DNA from: Nitrososphaerota archaeon
GTDB taxonomy: Archaea > Thermoproteota > Nitrososphaeria > Conexivisphaerales > UBA164
Length of the DNA: 64,000 nucleotides
Assembly (NCBI GenBank): GCA_023381255.1
Contig: JAMCTX010000011.1
Span: 1-64,000 of the forward strand
Direction: 5' to 3'
Shown here piece by piece: positions 1 through 7,436 of the stretch. The notes beneath the pieces were generated by a model, which ran no database searches, was not told the origin of the DNA, and saw nothing but the letters and a program-made list of their open reading frames with translations. Made by a program: the position numbers and the translations under genes. Positions within the stretch are counted from its first letter, which is position 1. Each line of letters begins with the position of its first letter.

Positions 1-42
1 AAAGCCGACGAAATAATCATTGATGAGGCGAAGAAACAATGA
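1..42 (+). CDS. C-terminal end of a truncated upstream gene
   Basis: The window opens inside a reading frame that ends in ...KADEIIIDEAKKQ and stops with TGA at 40-42. That stop overlaps the ATG of the next gene at 39 (ATGA), the usual arrangement for translational coupling. Only 13 residues are visible, so no function can be given. The overlap shows that the membrane/ATPase operon extends to the left of the window. Confidence 0.6.
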   Translation, partial: KADEIIIDEAKKQ

Positions 43-1130
43 ATTTCGATTACCAGCGTTATTCCCCATACGTATTATTCTTGATAGTTGCGGCTTTCGC
101 TTACGCCTTTGTGACGGGGAAGCTGACGTTCTTTATACACAGCTACACAGTGCCGGCGGCGATAGCTTTCATCGGCTTCATAGTCTTTATATTCTGGATA
201 TGGAGCAACATAAAGCCAGGCTGGCCCGGCAAGGTCATTGACAACCTGGTGTTCTATGGCTTGCAGGGAGGGATGTACAGGCGTTTCGACGGCCTTTTTG
301 TGGACATATCCGACCTTGTCAACGACACAAGCCTTGGCAGGCTGAAAGAGCTAATCCTTTCCGACCTGAACACGCAGCTTGTATCAGAGAAAAGCGAAGC
401 AAAAAAAGGCGAAATACAGAAAACGATTGAGCAGATAAGCAAGCTTGCCGCGGCCGACCTGCGAAAGCATTTCCAGGTTTACGGAACGCGCCGGGATTTC
501 TCAAGGTACATATGGATATGGCTTGCGGACACGCCGGTAGATGAATGGGCGTTCTCAAGCTACTATACTTCATTTTCGCTGCCCTATGGCTATGTCAGGA
601 GGAGGGCGATTTTTGGCGTGCAGATGCATCTTCCCCACTCAATCAAGATGAGCGGCTATGGTAAGGTCAATGTGAGGGTCTTTGTGCCATTGGTGAACCC
701 TGGGAATGTGACTGACATTCAGCACAAAATCGATGAAGAGTTCGTTGAGAATGTGGGCCTGCTTGGCTCGGCAATAAGGACCGCAATCACGATACACGCA
801 AAGGTAAAGGAATTCGAGAAAAGGGCAAAGGCGTACGAGAAAGCAAACGCCGAAAAGGACAAGAAGATAGCGGAGCTGACGATAGAAAGGGATGAAGCAA
901 GGAGCGGCGCGGCTGCAAAGAATCTCTACGAGCCGACAGAGGACGAAAAGAAGCCGCTGGGCTTCGGGCAAAGGAACAGCCCCATCGCGTTGCTTCTTGC
1001 ATCTGTGTTCGGCACACTGATATTCGGAGACCTTTTACCAAAATACGTGAAGGGCCTTGACCCCGTCAGTGCCTCGATGATAGGCGCGCTTACCTTCGGC
1101 GTGCTGTACTTGGCGTTCAGCAACAGGTGA
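39..1130 (+). CDS. Element membrane protein with coiled coil, operon with HerA/VirB4-like ATPase
   Basis: A 363-residue protein of no family I recognise. Two hydrophobic segments lie near the N-terminus (about residues 10-30 and 38-56) and a hydrophobic C-terminus covers about 313-363, so both ends are in the membrane. In between is a soluble domain rich in aromatic and charged residues, followed by an Ala/Lys/Glu heptad region (about 250-290) that looks like a coiled coil. The ATG is coupled to the previous stop and the stop overlaps the next gene. Position upstream of a HerA/VirB4-type ATPase suggests, by inference only, a part of a membrane complex for DNA transfer or virion assembly. Confidence 0.75.
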   Translation: MNFDYQRYSPYVLFLIVAAFAYAFVTGKLTFFIHSYTVPAAIAFIGFIVFIFWIWSNIKPGWPGKVIDNLVFYGLQGGMYRRFDGLFVDISDLVNDTSLGRLKELILSDLNTQLVSEKSEAKKGEIQKTIEQISKLAAADLRKHFQVYGTRRDFSRYIWIWLADTPVDEWAFSSYYTSFSLPYGYVRRRAIFGVQMHLPHSIKMSGYGKVNVRVFVPLVNPGNVTDIQHKIDEEFVENVGLLGSAIRTAITIHAKVKEFEKRAKAYEKANAEKDKKIAELTIERDEARSGAAAKNLYEPTEDEKKPLGFGQRNSPIALLLASVFGTLIFGDLLPKYVKGLDPVSASMIGALTFGVLYLAFSNR

Positions 1131-1135
1131 GCGCA

Positions 1136-1780
1136 ATGAGCGATTACAGGGCATCAGAAGCAACCGATTTTCTTGAATATATCAGGGAGGACATGAACCT
1201 GCTAAAAAAGGAAATGGAGGAAAGCCAGAAGGCCGTCAAGGACGCGCTCGACTACCTGACGGGAAAGACGGACCCAAAAAAGGACATATTCGAGGAGCCT
1301 GACGTATTCGTATCAAAAATCAACGAGGCACATGAAGTCCTTCACAGGTACGTCAAGCTGCAAATGCGAATAGACACACAGCTCAAGTCCGCCATGGCTG
1401 AACAGCAGCCGCAACAGCAGCAATCCCAGGGAGGATGGAGGGAAAAGCTCAGTTCAGTATTCGGCACAAAGAAGCCCGCGGAGCAATATGAACACATGTC
1501 GCCGTCAACCAACACCATCGACATGGAAAGCGAAATACTCAGGTTGCGCAGGCAGTACGAATCGTACCTGAACCTGCTCAAGTTCCAGAATACAGAAGCG
1601 AGAAAGGCCCTGATTTTGCTTCACTGGAGGAATGCGGCTTCGCATATTTTCGTAAACATCCTGAACTACGTGAGGGCGAGCTACGAGAATGAAATAGACA
1701 TGTACATGCAGGTCAGGGAGTCGCTTACAAGGTCCATGCTTGCGCAGGGGGCGCACGCGGAAACAGGCGATAAGAAATGA
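1136..1780 (+). CDS. Predicted coiled-coil protein of the ATPase operon
   Basis: A soluble, mostly helical 214-residue protein with a Gln-rich linker (about residues 90-100, QQPQQQQSQ). I do not recognise a family. I chose the ATG at 1136 because GGTGA (1126-1130) lies 5 bases before it as a ribosome binding site. A GTG at 1127 overlapping the upstream stop is the alternative and would add three residues. The stop (1778-1780) overlaps the ATG of the ATPase gene, so the two are probably translated together. It may be a cytoplasmic adaptor between the membrane protein at 39-1130 and the ATPase; that is inference from gene order. Confidence 0.75.
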   Translation: MSDYRASEATDFLEYIREDMNLLKKEMEESQKAVKDALDYLTGKTDPKKDIFEEPDVFVSKINEAHEVLHRYVKLQMRIDTQLKSAMAEQQPQQQQSQGGWREKLSSVFGTKKPAEQYEHMSPSTNTIDMESEILRLRRQYESYLNLLKFQNTEARKALILLHWRNAASHIFVNILNYVRASYENEIDMYMQVRESLTRSMLAQGAHAETGDKK

Positions 1781-3771
1781 CCATCGGCATTGAAAGCGTT
1801 TACGGGCTTGAAAGGATCATCGCCCAGGTAACTGAAGGGAAGGTTGAGCAGGCGTTCGCCAGCTCTTCCGCTCTTGCCGGGGCCCTCGAGCTTGCAGACC
1901 CGTATATTTCGTTCACCAGGTACCAGCAAATCAAGCACCAATGCGACGGCTCGGTTCCCAAGGGCATAGCCCTGTCAAACCTGAAAAAGCTCGGGGTTGA
2001 AATAGTCGGCAACATGAGATACATGATGCATGACGACGTGCTCATAATGCTTGCAAACGAAAAGAGAAATGCGAACGTCGACCTTTTCGAGTTCCTGTAT
2101 GAAGCTGCGCGCAAGATTGAGGACGCTTACGGCATTTCGGTTATACAACTGATGACGGGGCAGGTATTGCAGCCCGTCCTTGTCTCGCTTTCCGGCGTGA
2201 CCACCATACCTGAAGGCGAATCGCCTTTCGTGTTCAAGGCTACAATGATGTACCTTATCTCGATCCTGACGGGAAAGGCCCACGACGAAGCTAGAGAGAT
2301 GTACAGGCTCGCGCTTGGCGTTGAGCTTTTTGGCAATCTTGCGCGGAAGGGCTATACGTGGATGCAGGCGCCATATACGAACGAGCACCTGACATACCTC
2401 ACCAATTTTAACGAAACGGAGGCCAGGGCGCGGAACATACTTGACCCTGCCATAAAGGACCTTGAAACCTATTCAGGCGAAAGGACTGTAAGGTATTCGT
2501 TCCCGCTGATGAAACAGTATTTCCCGTTCTACATAGTTGACCGCAACGCGTGGCAGACGGGAAACCCTCAGGCATCAGGAACCATCGCGCTTTACAGGCC
2601 AGAATTCCCGCACACCGCAACAGAAGGAAGGGCCTTGCTTGGCGCTGTCTATTCAAGCACCGGCTCTGGCAAGACCACCATGCTCAATTCCCTGACCTAT
2701 TACTCCCTTGTCCACGGCAACTTTGCCGTAAGGCTTGAGATAGACATCAGGGACTCCATGTCGGGGCAATTGATGGCGCTGCCGCTGAGCCAGAGGCATC
2801 CGGCGTATCCGACGGTGAAAATGCAGGGCATAGAGCCGGTTGGCATAGGGATTGAAAACGTAATAAGCCTCATGGTGGTTGAAAGAAAATCAGACCTTGA
2901 CATGGTCCCTGGCAAGCCGACGAAGGCCGACAGGCTGCTCTATGTAGAAAACCTCTACGCCTTTCACCTGCCATGGGAGCGGATAGCGGCCCCTGGGAAG
3001 ATGCTTGCCCTCCGCTTTTCCGACCTGCGCAGCACCGCGAGGGCGTACAGGTCGATGGCGGAAAGCCTCAGGCTGTGGAGGATAAAGGACAAACGCGTGC
3101 CCACGATTGTCAGCATTGATGAAGCTTACCAGGGCGCGTCAAGCATGCCATCATATTCAAACGCGCCCGCGCTGGGCATGGCAGCCGAGAGCTCAACCAA
3201 CCTGATGATGACGGCAAGGGGGCTTGGCGTGGCCCTGTATGTGGCGACGCAGAGGCCCAGGATGATCGCCCCAGGCGTAAGGACGCAGGTTTCTCATATC
3301 TTCGCGGCGGACGTGGGAGAGGAAAAGGACATGCAGGTAATACTTGACAGGGTCCCAAAGGGATCTAGAGACCGGCAGGCGGTGGAAATGATGTTCGAGC
3401 AAAGCCAGATAAGGGCAGACCCCTACCACTGGTTCATCTGGGCCAACCTTATGAATGCGCAAATAAACGTGGTGCGCTCCGTGTTCCCGCCCACCGGATC
3501 GGAGATGCCGACAATGACCGCATGGGACCAATTTAATGAAGCCAAGCTTTCCTTTGAAAGCTGGAACCAGGTGCCAACACTGTTCAACGACATAGGCACC
3601 GAGGGCAGGCCGCTGCCGACATTTGACGCTTTCCTTCCTGAGAAGGAGATGAAATCACGAAAGAAACTCAACACCAAAAACAGGGCTGACAAGAATAAAG
3701 GCGACCAAGACAAAACGGAAAATGACACCGACTCAACCGCATCAAGCGACTTTGATAATTTGATCGGGTAA
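1777..3771 (+). CDS. HerA/VirB4-like P-loop ATPase (DNA transfer or packaging motor)
   Basis: A 664-residue ATPase. A roughly 290-residue N-terminal domain is followed by a Walker A motif STGSGKTT (about residues 294-301), a Walker B IVSIDEA with D448 and E449, and an ATQRPR segment (about 490-495) that matches the conserved glutamine motif of the HerA/FtsK/VirB4 group. The C-terminus (about 620-664) is a Lys/Asp/Ser-rich, probably disordered tail. Members of this superfamily are hexameric DNA or protein motors in conjugation, viral packaging and DNA segregation. The long N-terminal domain and the membrane/coiled-coil neighbours fit VirB4-type conjugation ATPases better than small viral packaging ATPases, but both remain possible. 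Confidence 0.85.
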   Translation: MTIGIESVYGLERIIAQVTEGKVEQAFASSSALAGALELADPYISFTRYQQIKHQCDGSVPKGIALSNLKKLGVEIVGNMRYMMHDDVLIMLANEKRNANVDLFEFLYEAARKIEDAYGISVIQLMTGQVLQPVLVSLSGVTTIPEGESPFVFKATMMYLISILTGKAHDEAREMYRLALGVELFGNLARKGYTWMQAPYTNEHLTYLTNFNETEARARNILDPAIKDLETYSGERTVRYSFPLMKQYFPFYIVDRNAWQTGNPQASGTIALYRPEFPHTATEGRALLGAVYSSTGSGKTTMLNSLTYYSLVHGNFAVRLEIDIRDSMSGQLMALPLSQRHPAYPTVKMQGIEPVGIGIENVISLMVVERKSDLDMVPGKPTKADRLLYVENLYAFHLPWERIAAPGKMLALRFSDLRSTARAYRSMAESLRLWRIKDKRVPTIVSIDEAYQGASSMPSYSNAPALGMAAESSTNLMMTARGLGVALYVATQRPRMIAPGVRTQVSHIFAADVGEEKDMQVILDRVPKGSRDRQAVEMMFEQSQIRADPYHWFIWANLMNAQINVVRSVFPPTGSEMPTMTAWDQFNEAKLSFESWNQVPTLFNDIGTEGRPLPTFDAFLPEKEMKSRKKLNTKNRADKNKGDQDKTENDTDSTASSDFDNLIG

Positions 3772-3786
3772 ACCATCTAAGCTCCG

Positions 3787-3811
3787 TATTTTTTATTCGC
3801 TATATTTTTAG
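3787..3811 (+). terminator. T-rich terminator after the ATPase operon
   Basis: Sixteen bases past the ATPase stop there are T tracts (TTTTTTATT and ATTTTTAG). Archaeal intrinsic termination relies on such T runs. It separates the ATPase operon from the microprotein operon that follows. Confidence 0.4.
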
Positions 3812-3828
3812 AAAATAATCTGTATATC

Positions 3829-3837
3829 TATCTATAT
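3829..3837 (+). promoter_or_regulatory. Element start-site motif TATCTATAT
   Basis: TATCTATAT followed by three bases (gtt) and then ATG at 3841. It is one of 17 copies in the element. A partial second copy (TATATCTA, 3823-3830) lies directly upstream. Confidence 0.7.
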
Positions 3838-3840
3838 GTT

Positions 3841-3969
3841 ATGAGCAAGGTAAGAGTCGTTATCGGAAATCATATTCTATATGAGGCCAGGGACGAGCCG
3901 TCAGCAAGGAAATGGGTAAAGCGTTATCTCCCCGTGTCGGTGCAGAGGATGGTCAAGTATGTCAAGTGA
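3841..3969 (+). CDS. Small basic element protein, 42 aa
   Basis: An open frame of 42 codons (MSKVRVVIGNHILYEARDEP...) that begins exactly three bases after the element's TATCTATAT motif. It is basic (about 11 Lys/Arg) with no membrane segment. I recognise no family. It is the first of three tightly packed small genes (3841, 3959, 4067). The motif placement is the main evidence that it is a gene; its function is unknown, though the small, basic character would suit nucleic-acid binding. Confidence 0.6.
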   Translation: MSKVRVVIGNHILYEARDEPSARKWVKRYLPVSVQRMVKYVK

Positions 3970-4060
3970 ACAGTTCACTTGCCTGGAAAATTCCACAATC
4001 GTGTCATTCATGGCGTTGATATTTGCAATAGCATGGGTTGTCTTTAAGCCGGCGCGGTGA
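3959..4060 (+). CDS. Single-pass membrane microprotein, 33 aa
   Basis: A 33-codon frame whose ATG overlaps the last codons of the preceding small gene. GAGG at 3945-3948 sits 10 bases upstream as a possible ribosome binding site. It contains one hydrophobic stretch (about residues 13-29, TIVSFMALIFAIAWVVF) and a basic C-terminus (KPAR), as expected for a small single-pass membrane protein. The next gene follows after six bases. Function unknown. Confidence 0.5.
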   Translation: MSSEQFTCLENSTIVSFMALIFAIAWVVFKPAR

Positions 4061-4066
4061 AATAAC

Positions 4067-4366
4067 ATGGAAGCCAGGGATTTTATCGCATTTTACATGA
4101 TCGCGCTTGGCGCGTACTTTGTCTCATATCTGGTCATGCAGTTGCTGTCGGCGATCCCGGAAACCGTATGGGTCCAGGCACTCGCCCAGTTCATGCCGAC
4201 GCTGTTCCGTTTTATCCTGATCCTGCCATTGTTTGTGCTGTACGGGAAGGTGATTGATTTTGGCGAAAACGGGAAAACCACCAACCACCACTTGGTAATC
4301 GACATTGCCGTCAGCAGCGCGCTTTGCATCGGCATAACCTGGATGGTATTTCCGAACCTGTTTTAG
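4067..4366 (+). CDS. Small polytopic membrane protein, 99 aa
   Basis: Three hydrophobic segments (about residues 7-28, 45-62 and 78-96) leave few soluble residues. GGTGA (4056-4060) lies 6 bases before the ATG and is a good ribosome binding site. It is third in the small operon starting at 3841. No family recognised; it could be an assembly or envelope protein of the element. Confidence 0.7.
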   Translation: MEARDFIAFYMIALGAYFVSYLVMQLLSAIPETVWVQALAQFMPTLFRFILILPLFVLYGKVIDFGENGKTTNHHLVIDIAVSSALCIGITWMVFPNLF

Positions 4367-4383
4367 GAACCGATAGACAGGAC

Positions 4384-4392
4384 AATCTATAT
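4384..4392 (+). promoter_or_regulatory. Element start-site motif (variant AATCTATAT)
   Basis: AATCTATAT followed by one base (t) and ATG at 4394. The spacing is shorter than the usual three bases, so this copy is weaker than most. Confidence 0.45.
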
Positions 4393-4393
4393 T

Positions 4394-4486
4394 ATGGGGC
4401 TGCCAAAGCCGGTACTCACCTATCAATCAAGTTGGCTTGGCGGCTACCCCTTTTTTGTCAAAATACCTAGGTCTAACAGGGGCTAA
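4394..4486 (+). CDS. Candidate microprotein, 30 aa
   Basis: A 30-codon frame (MGLPKPVLTYQSSWLGGY...) starting one base after a copy of the element motif and ending before the convergent gene at 4510-4992. It is rich in aromatic, Gly and Pro residues and has no clear membrane helix. The only evidence is the motif, and the spacing here is atypical, so it is tentative. Confidence 0.3.
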   Translation: MGLPKPVLTYQSSWLGGYPFFVKIPRSNRG

Positions 4487-4509
4487 TATGACTGTCATGG
4501 TGGAGCAAG

Positions 4510-4992
4510 CTATGCCATGTCGTCCGGGTTCCACTTAATTTCCTTTGGGAACAGGTTGTTGACATCCAAAGGCGGAGGCACGCCCAGGTAAGTAACGTCC
4601 TTTGTCTCCAGGAATTTTCTGAGTTTCCAGTCATTCATTACCCGCCTGGAACAGTCTGTCGGGTTCTGGGGATTGGTGATATAAGCGATCATCCCTTCCC
4701 CGGTCGGAACCCCGTTAAGCGGCTTGATGCCTATTTCTTCGTAAAGGACGGTCAGCTTGTTGTGCTGCGCCAGGTCCTCCCTAAGCACAAACACCTTCAT
4801 CAATTCGGGGATCCTGAGCCTTAGGTCTCGGAGTTTCCTTTCCAGAGATATGCGCGCAAGATAGACCATGTGTTCCATGTCGGCAAGGCAGCACGGCTCC
4901 GGGTAAACCCCGCCGTCTATGTTGTTATAAATGCCCCTTCCGTGATAATATGAAGTGTCCACCTTCAGCTTAAGCCTCGGTATTACCTTCAT
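4510..4992 (-). CDS. Element protein of unknown function, 160 aa
   Basis: A soluble protein with a fairly even composition and a C-terminus containing GVPPPLDVNNLFPKEIKW. I do not recognise a family. It is the second gene of a two-gene minus-strand unit behind the 31-residue membrane protein at 4996-5091. A variant of the element motif (CATCTATAA) lies three bases before its ATG and overlaps the stop of the upstream gene. It points away from the integrase and shares the control region at 5092-5376 with it, so an early regulatory or maintenance role is possible; that is inference. Confidence 0.65.
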   Translation of the reverse strand: MKVIPRLKLKVDTSYYHGRGIYNNIDGGVYPEPCCLADMEHMVYLARISLERKLRDLRLRIPELMKVFVLREDLAQHNKLTVLYEEIGIKPLNGVPTGEGMIAYITNPQNPTDCSRRVMNDWKLRKFLETKDVTYLGVPPPLDVNNLFPKEIKWNPDDMA

Positions 4993-4995
4993 ACA

Positions 4996-5004
4996 TTATA
5001 GATG
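4996..5004 (-). promoter_or_regulatory. Element start-site motif (variant CATCTATAA)
   Basis: On the minus strand CATCTATAA is followed by tgt and the ATG at 4992. The TAA of the motif doubles as the stop codon of the upstream 31-residue gene, so the match could be partly fortuitous. Confidence 0.4.
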
Positions 5005-5091
5005 CGCCAGATAGAACGCCGCAATGAACATTATTATAAGCGCAGTTATCACAAACGCCCTCCTGAACCGTTCGCAATCATCCCCTTTCAT
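4996..5091 (-). CDS. Single-pass membrane microprotein, 31 aa
   Basis: A 31-codon minus-strand frame beginning MKGDDCERFRR, followed by one hydrophobic helix (about residues 12-30). The ATG sits exactly three bases after AATCTATAT. Its stop lies four bases before the ATG of the 160-residue gene. The charged N-terminus with one membrane helix gives a simple topology. The evidence is the motif plus the membrane-protein composition; function unknown. Confidence 0.5.
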   Translation of the reverse strand: MKGDDCERFRRAFVITALIIMFIAAFYLAHL

Positions 5092-5094
5092 GCA

Positions 5095-5103
5095 ATATAG
5101 ATT
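5095..5103 (-). promoter_or_regulatory. Element start-site motif (AATCTATAT)
   Basis: Minus-strand AATCTATAT followed by tgc and the ATG at 5091, the canonical three-base spacing. Confidence 0.6.
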
Positions 5104-5138
5104 GAATTTAAAAAAATCCTCGGGGTGTTTTAAAAAAA

Positions 5139-5165
5139 GTGCGATTATCTACAACATAATCGCAC
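5139..5165. repeat. Inverted repeat of the word GTGCGATTAT (pair 1)
   Basis: GTGCGATTAT (5139-5148) is followed after 7 bases by its exact complement ATAATCGCAC (5156-5165). The same word occurs as a second pair at 5298-5320. The centres of the two pairs are 157 bases apart, close to 15 helical turns. Such an arrangement suits a regulator that loops DNA, an integrase arm-site array or an origin-type repeat. Confidence 0.75.
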
Positions 5166-5259
5166 AATTTACGCACCTGCCGCCGCCGCCCGCGCTAGTC
5201 AATAAGATACTAAGAAGTGGAAACAGGCATATAAGGGTATTACCGGCAATTTTTGGTGC

Positions 5260-5279
5260 AATTATACATGTCTATAATT
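5260..5279. repeat. Inverted repeat AATTATA/TATAATT
   Basis: AATTATA (5260-5266) and TATAATT (5273-5279) are perfect 7-base arms with a 6-base spacer, lying between the two GTGCGATTAT pairs. It adds to the dyad-rich, AT-rich nature of the control region. No reading frame in 5092-5376 looks coding. Confidence 0.55.
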
Positions 5280-5297
5280 ATTTCATGCAAAAATAAC

Positions 5298-5320
5298 ATA
5301 ATCGCACTTGTTGCGATTAT
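5298..5320. repeat. Inverted repeat of the word ATAATCGCAC (pair 2)
   Basis: ATAATCGCAC (5298-5307) is followed after 4 bases by TGCGATTAT (5312-5320), with 9 paired positions and the arm order opposite to pair 1. It lies 45 to 67 bases upstream of the integrase motif and is a candidate operator or recombinase-binding site. Confidence 0.75.
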
Positions 5321-5364
5321 TCGCATGCGCGTAATTACATAAAAAGCAGGTAATCGAACGGCAC

Positions 5365-5373
5365 TATCTATAT
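5365..5373 (+). promoter_or_regulatory. Element start-site motif TATCTATAT (integrase)
   Basis: TATCTATAT-ggc-ATG at the integrase start. No host-like TATA box is present around 26 bases before the ATG. Confidence 0.75.
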
Positions 5374-5376
5374 GGC

Positions 5377-6417
5377 ATGGGGTCATATAGCAGGCCAAAA
5401 GCATTGGCGTGGATTGAAAAGCGGATAAATGAATATAATGAAGTGCACAACGTTGACAAGGAACTGGCAAAAAAGAACTGGACGAAAATATATACATATC
5501 TTACAAGCGTGGGGGACAGGACCGGAAACAGCACAAAAGTCCTTGGGACATGCTACGCTAATTATCTGTGGCCATATCTCTGCGAGCACGGCAAGGCAAT
5601 AGAAGAGATGGACAGGCAGGCGGTGAACGACATGGTCCAGGAGCGTCTGGCTGGACATAAAGGGTCTACGATAGTTGATTACCTTGGCAAGATTTTGCAA
5701 CTAATAAATTGGTACAGGGGAATGGCTGAACTGGGCGAAATTAAAATGAAATATATAGCCATACCCAGGCGGCCGGACGAGCCCGTCGGGTCCCTGCACA
5801 AAACAAACAAGGTCAAGGACAGGCTTACGGATGAAGATATAGCAAAAATAATGTCTCAAATAAAGAATCCTGAGCTAAAACTTTACGTCTTTCTGATGGA
5901 CAAGCTCGGCCTCAGGCTGAAGGAAGCAAACGGCATAACCTGGAATGACATAAAAGGGAACCCTAACAGCCCGGAGCCGGAGAAACCGTCAATACACATA
6001 GTCTTTCGGGATGGCATACGCGGCGCAAAGGGGCCAAAAGGGGAAAGGATTATCAAGCTGAAAGAGCTGGTGGAGTACAAAACGCCAAAGGGCGAAACAG
6101 TAAGTGTCATGTCGAGAGACGACTTGCTTTATTTATATGACCAGCTGAGAACACTGTTTAGGCTGAAAAACATAACTAAAGACACGATGAACACGTGGAT
6201 AATTCATCATTCCGACAGGGCAATGTCTAAAGCATTCAAGATTGCGTGCATAAATGCCGGGCTGAAGCCAGGGAGGGGAGGAGGAATAACTCCCCATTCG
6301 CTCCGTCATCATTTCGTCATAAGAGCTATACATAATAATGCGCCGGTTGACATACTCAGCAATTGGACTGGGGACACTCCAGAAACACTGATGCGTTATT
6401 ACTATGAATCGGAATGA
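5377..6417 (+). CDS. int: Tyrosine recombinase (integrase)
   Basis: A 346-residue site-specific recombinase. The N-terminal half is a helical core-binding domain. The catalytic half has the box I arginine in LGLRLKEANGITW (R180), the box II HSLRHHF (H307, R310), a W in place of the second His (NWTGD), and a terminal tyrosine cluster (Y341-Y343) that supplies the nucleophile. The catalytic lysine probably lies between residues 200 and 225. It would cut and join DNA at the tRNA-Thr attachment site. The gene is intact, unlike SSV-type integrases that split on integration, and it lies about 11 kb from the tRNA. Its start follows the element motif directly, and the dyads at 5139-5320 lie upstream. 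Confidence 0.92.
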   Translation: MGSYSRPKALAWIEKRINEYNEVHNVDKELAKKNWTKIYTYLTSVGDRTGNSTKVLGTCYANYLWPYLCEHGKAIEEMDRQAVNDMVQERLAGHKGSTIVDYLGKILQLINWYRGMAELGEIKMKYIAIPRRPDEPVGSLHKTNKVKDRLTDEDIAKIMSQIKNPELKLYVFLMDKLGLRLKEANGITWNDIKGNPNSPEPEKPSIHIVFRDGIRGAKGPKGERIIKLKELVEYKTPKGETVSVMSRDDLLYLYDQLRTLFRLKNITKDTMNTWIIHHSDRAMSKAFKIACINAGLKPGRGGGITPHSLRHHFVIRAIHNNAPVDILSNWTGDTPETLMRYYYESE

Positions 6418-6429
6418 TTTTGGCGGGTC

Positions 6430-6438
6430 ATTCTATAT
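6430..6438 (+). promoter_or_regulatory. Element start-site motif (ATTCTATAT)
   Basis: ATTCTATAT-agc-ATG (6442). It lies 12 bases after the integrase stop, so the following gene can be transcribed separately. Confidence 0.65.
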
Positions 6439-6441
6439 AGC

Positions 6442-6705
6442 ATGGACAGGCATGTGTATTTGGGAGAGAACGAGCATCTGCATTCCGAGGCGCAGGTCAA
6501 GAAAATATGCGACGGCATAATCCGCGATTACAGGTCAGGCAAAATTTCATACAAAACGGCGATGGACAGGCTAGTCGAAATGGAGAACCTCATAATACCC
6601 AGAACGGAAGCCCTGCGCGCAAAGGGGGCATCGGAGAGCTACGTTGAGATGTCTAAGCTAAAACTGGAAAAGATGTACGCGGCCAGGTTCATGAGGAGAC
6701 ACTGA
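6442..6705 (+). CDS. Small charged helical element protein, 87 aa
   Basis: A charged, probably all-helical protein (MDRHVYLGENEHLHSEAQ...), with many Lys/Arg/Glu and no membrane segment. I recognise no family. The ATG follows the element motif by three bases. Its TGA is immediately followed by the ATG of the next gene, so both are likely on one transcript. Its place after the integrase makes a recombination accessory or regulatory role possible, but nothing in the sequence shows this. Confidence 0.65.
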   Translation: MDRHVYLGENEHLHSEAQVKKICDGIIRDYRSGKISYKTAMDRLVEMENLIIPRTEALRAKGASESYVEMSKLKLEKMYAARFMRRH

Positions 6706-7008
6706 ATGAAATTTTACACAGATGACAAAGGCAGGAAAAGACCCATTGACGGCGAGATCAAGCATGCGGTTGATTCCCTTTCAACGCAGGAATACATGGA
6801 AGCGGATAGGCATTTCACTTTCACCGAGCAGGACAAGGCCGACATGATGATGGATATTGACAGGCTTTCAACCGAGGGAAAGCTCAAGCCTGAAGAGTAC
6901 AGAGAAATGCTTTCCGACGTTGAACGGATAAACGTCATGCCGCTTGCGGACAGGGTCGCGGTGGTAAAGAAGATCAGGGATGCCGTGGAAAGCAATGACA
7001 AAGCTTGA
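6706..7008 (+). CDS. FYTD-tag protein 1, 100 aa
   Basis: A soluble, acidic, mostly helical protein. Residues 3-14 are FYTDDKGRKRPI, a segment shared with the proteins at 7023 and 8647. The rest (TFTEQDKADMMMDIDRL, LKPEEYREMLSDVERI) looks like short amphipathic helices. It starts directly after the previous stop. I do not recognise the family. The shared N-terminal tag suggests that the three proteins bind a common partner or are sorted the same way; that is inference. Confidence 0.7.
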   Translation: MKFYTDDKGRKRPIDGEIKHAVDSLSTQEYMEADRHFTFTEQDKADMMMDIDRLSTEGKLKPEEYREMLSDVERINVMPLADRVAVVKKIRDAVESNDKA

Positions 7009-7010
7009 CA

Positions 7011-7019
7011 TATCTATAT
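7011..7019 (+). promoter_or_regulatory. Element start-site motif TATCTATAT
   Basis: TATCTATAT-agc-ATG (7023). The motif decides the start: the longer frame from 7005 would begin upstream of it. Confidence 0.7.
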
Positions 7020-7022
7020 AGC

Positions 7023-7436
7023 ATGGCAACGAAATTTTATACTGACAAGGAAGGAAGGGCAAGGCCTATCGAGAAAAAACACAGCCTGGAACCAGACCTA
7101 ATGCTGTCAAAACTTGAATACTTTACGGGTAGCGATAAATATTATCGTCCTGGCCCTAAGCATCGCATCACTGAAGGCGTGAAATATATTTCGCAAAATG
7201 GGTACGGATGGATGGTGAGGGATGCAGATTTTATAATCTCCATGAACCCAAAGGTCAAGGGGCAGGATTTTGTGGTGGTAAAGTTGAAGGTCAATAAGGA
7301 TAATACCGGCATCATGATTTATGAGGATGGAAACAAGCATGTGCTGTACAAAGAAAAAATACCATTCACAGACGCAAAAAGAGATGTGAAACTGTATTAT
7401 AGCAACGGCGTATTCATGCTGCCAAGTGAATACTGA
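7023..7436 (+). CDS. FYTD-tag protein 2, 137 aa
   Basis: A 137-residue soluble protein. Residues 5-16 are FYTDKEGRARPI, the tag also seen at 6706 and 8647. The remainder is beta-rich (VKLKVNKDNTGIMIYEDG, VKLYYSNGVFMLPSEY) and resembles no family I know. The start at 7023 is chosen because it lies three bases after TATCTATAT and places the tag at the N-terminus as in 6706. The stop overlaps the ATG of the next gene (TGATG), so the two are coupled. Confidence 0.72.
   Translation: MATKFYTDKEGRARPIEKKHSLEPDLMLSKLEYFTGSDKYYRPGPKHRITEGVKYISQNGYGWMVRDADFIISMNPKVKGQDFVVVKLKVNKDNTGIMIYEDGNKHVLYKEKIPFTDAKRDVKLYYSNGVFMLPSEY

Noticed and set aside
5024..5296. Plus-strand 90-aa reading frame in the control region
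   Set aside because: It is antisense to the 31-aa membrane protein and runs through the dyads; composition is not protein-like and no start signal is present.
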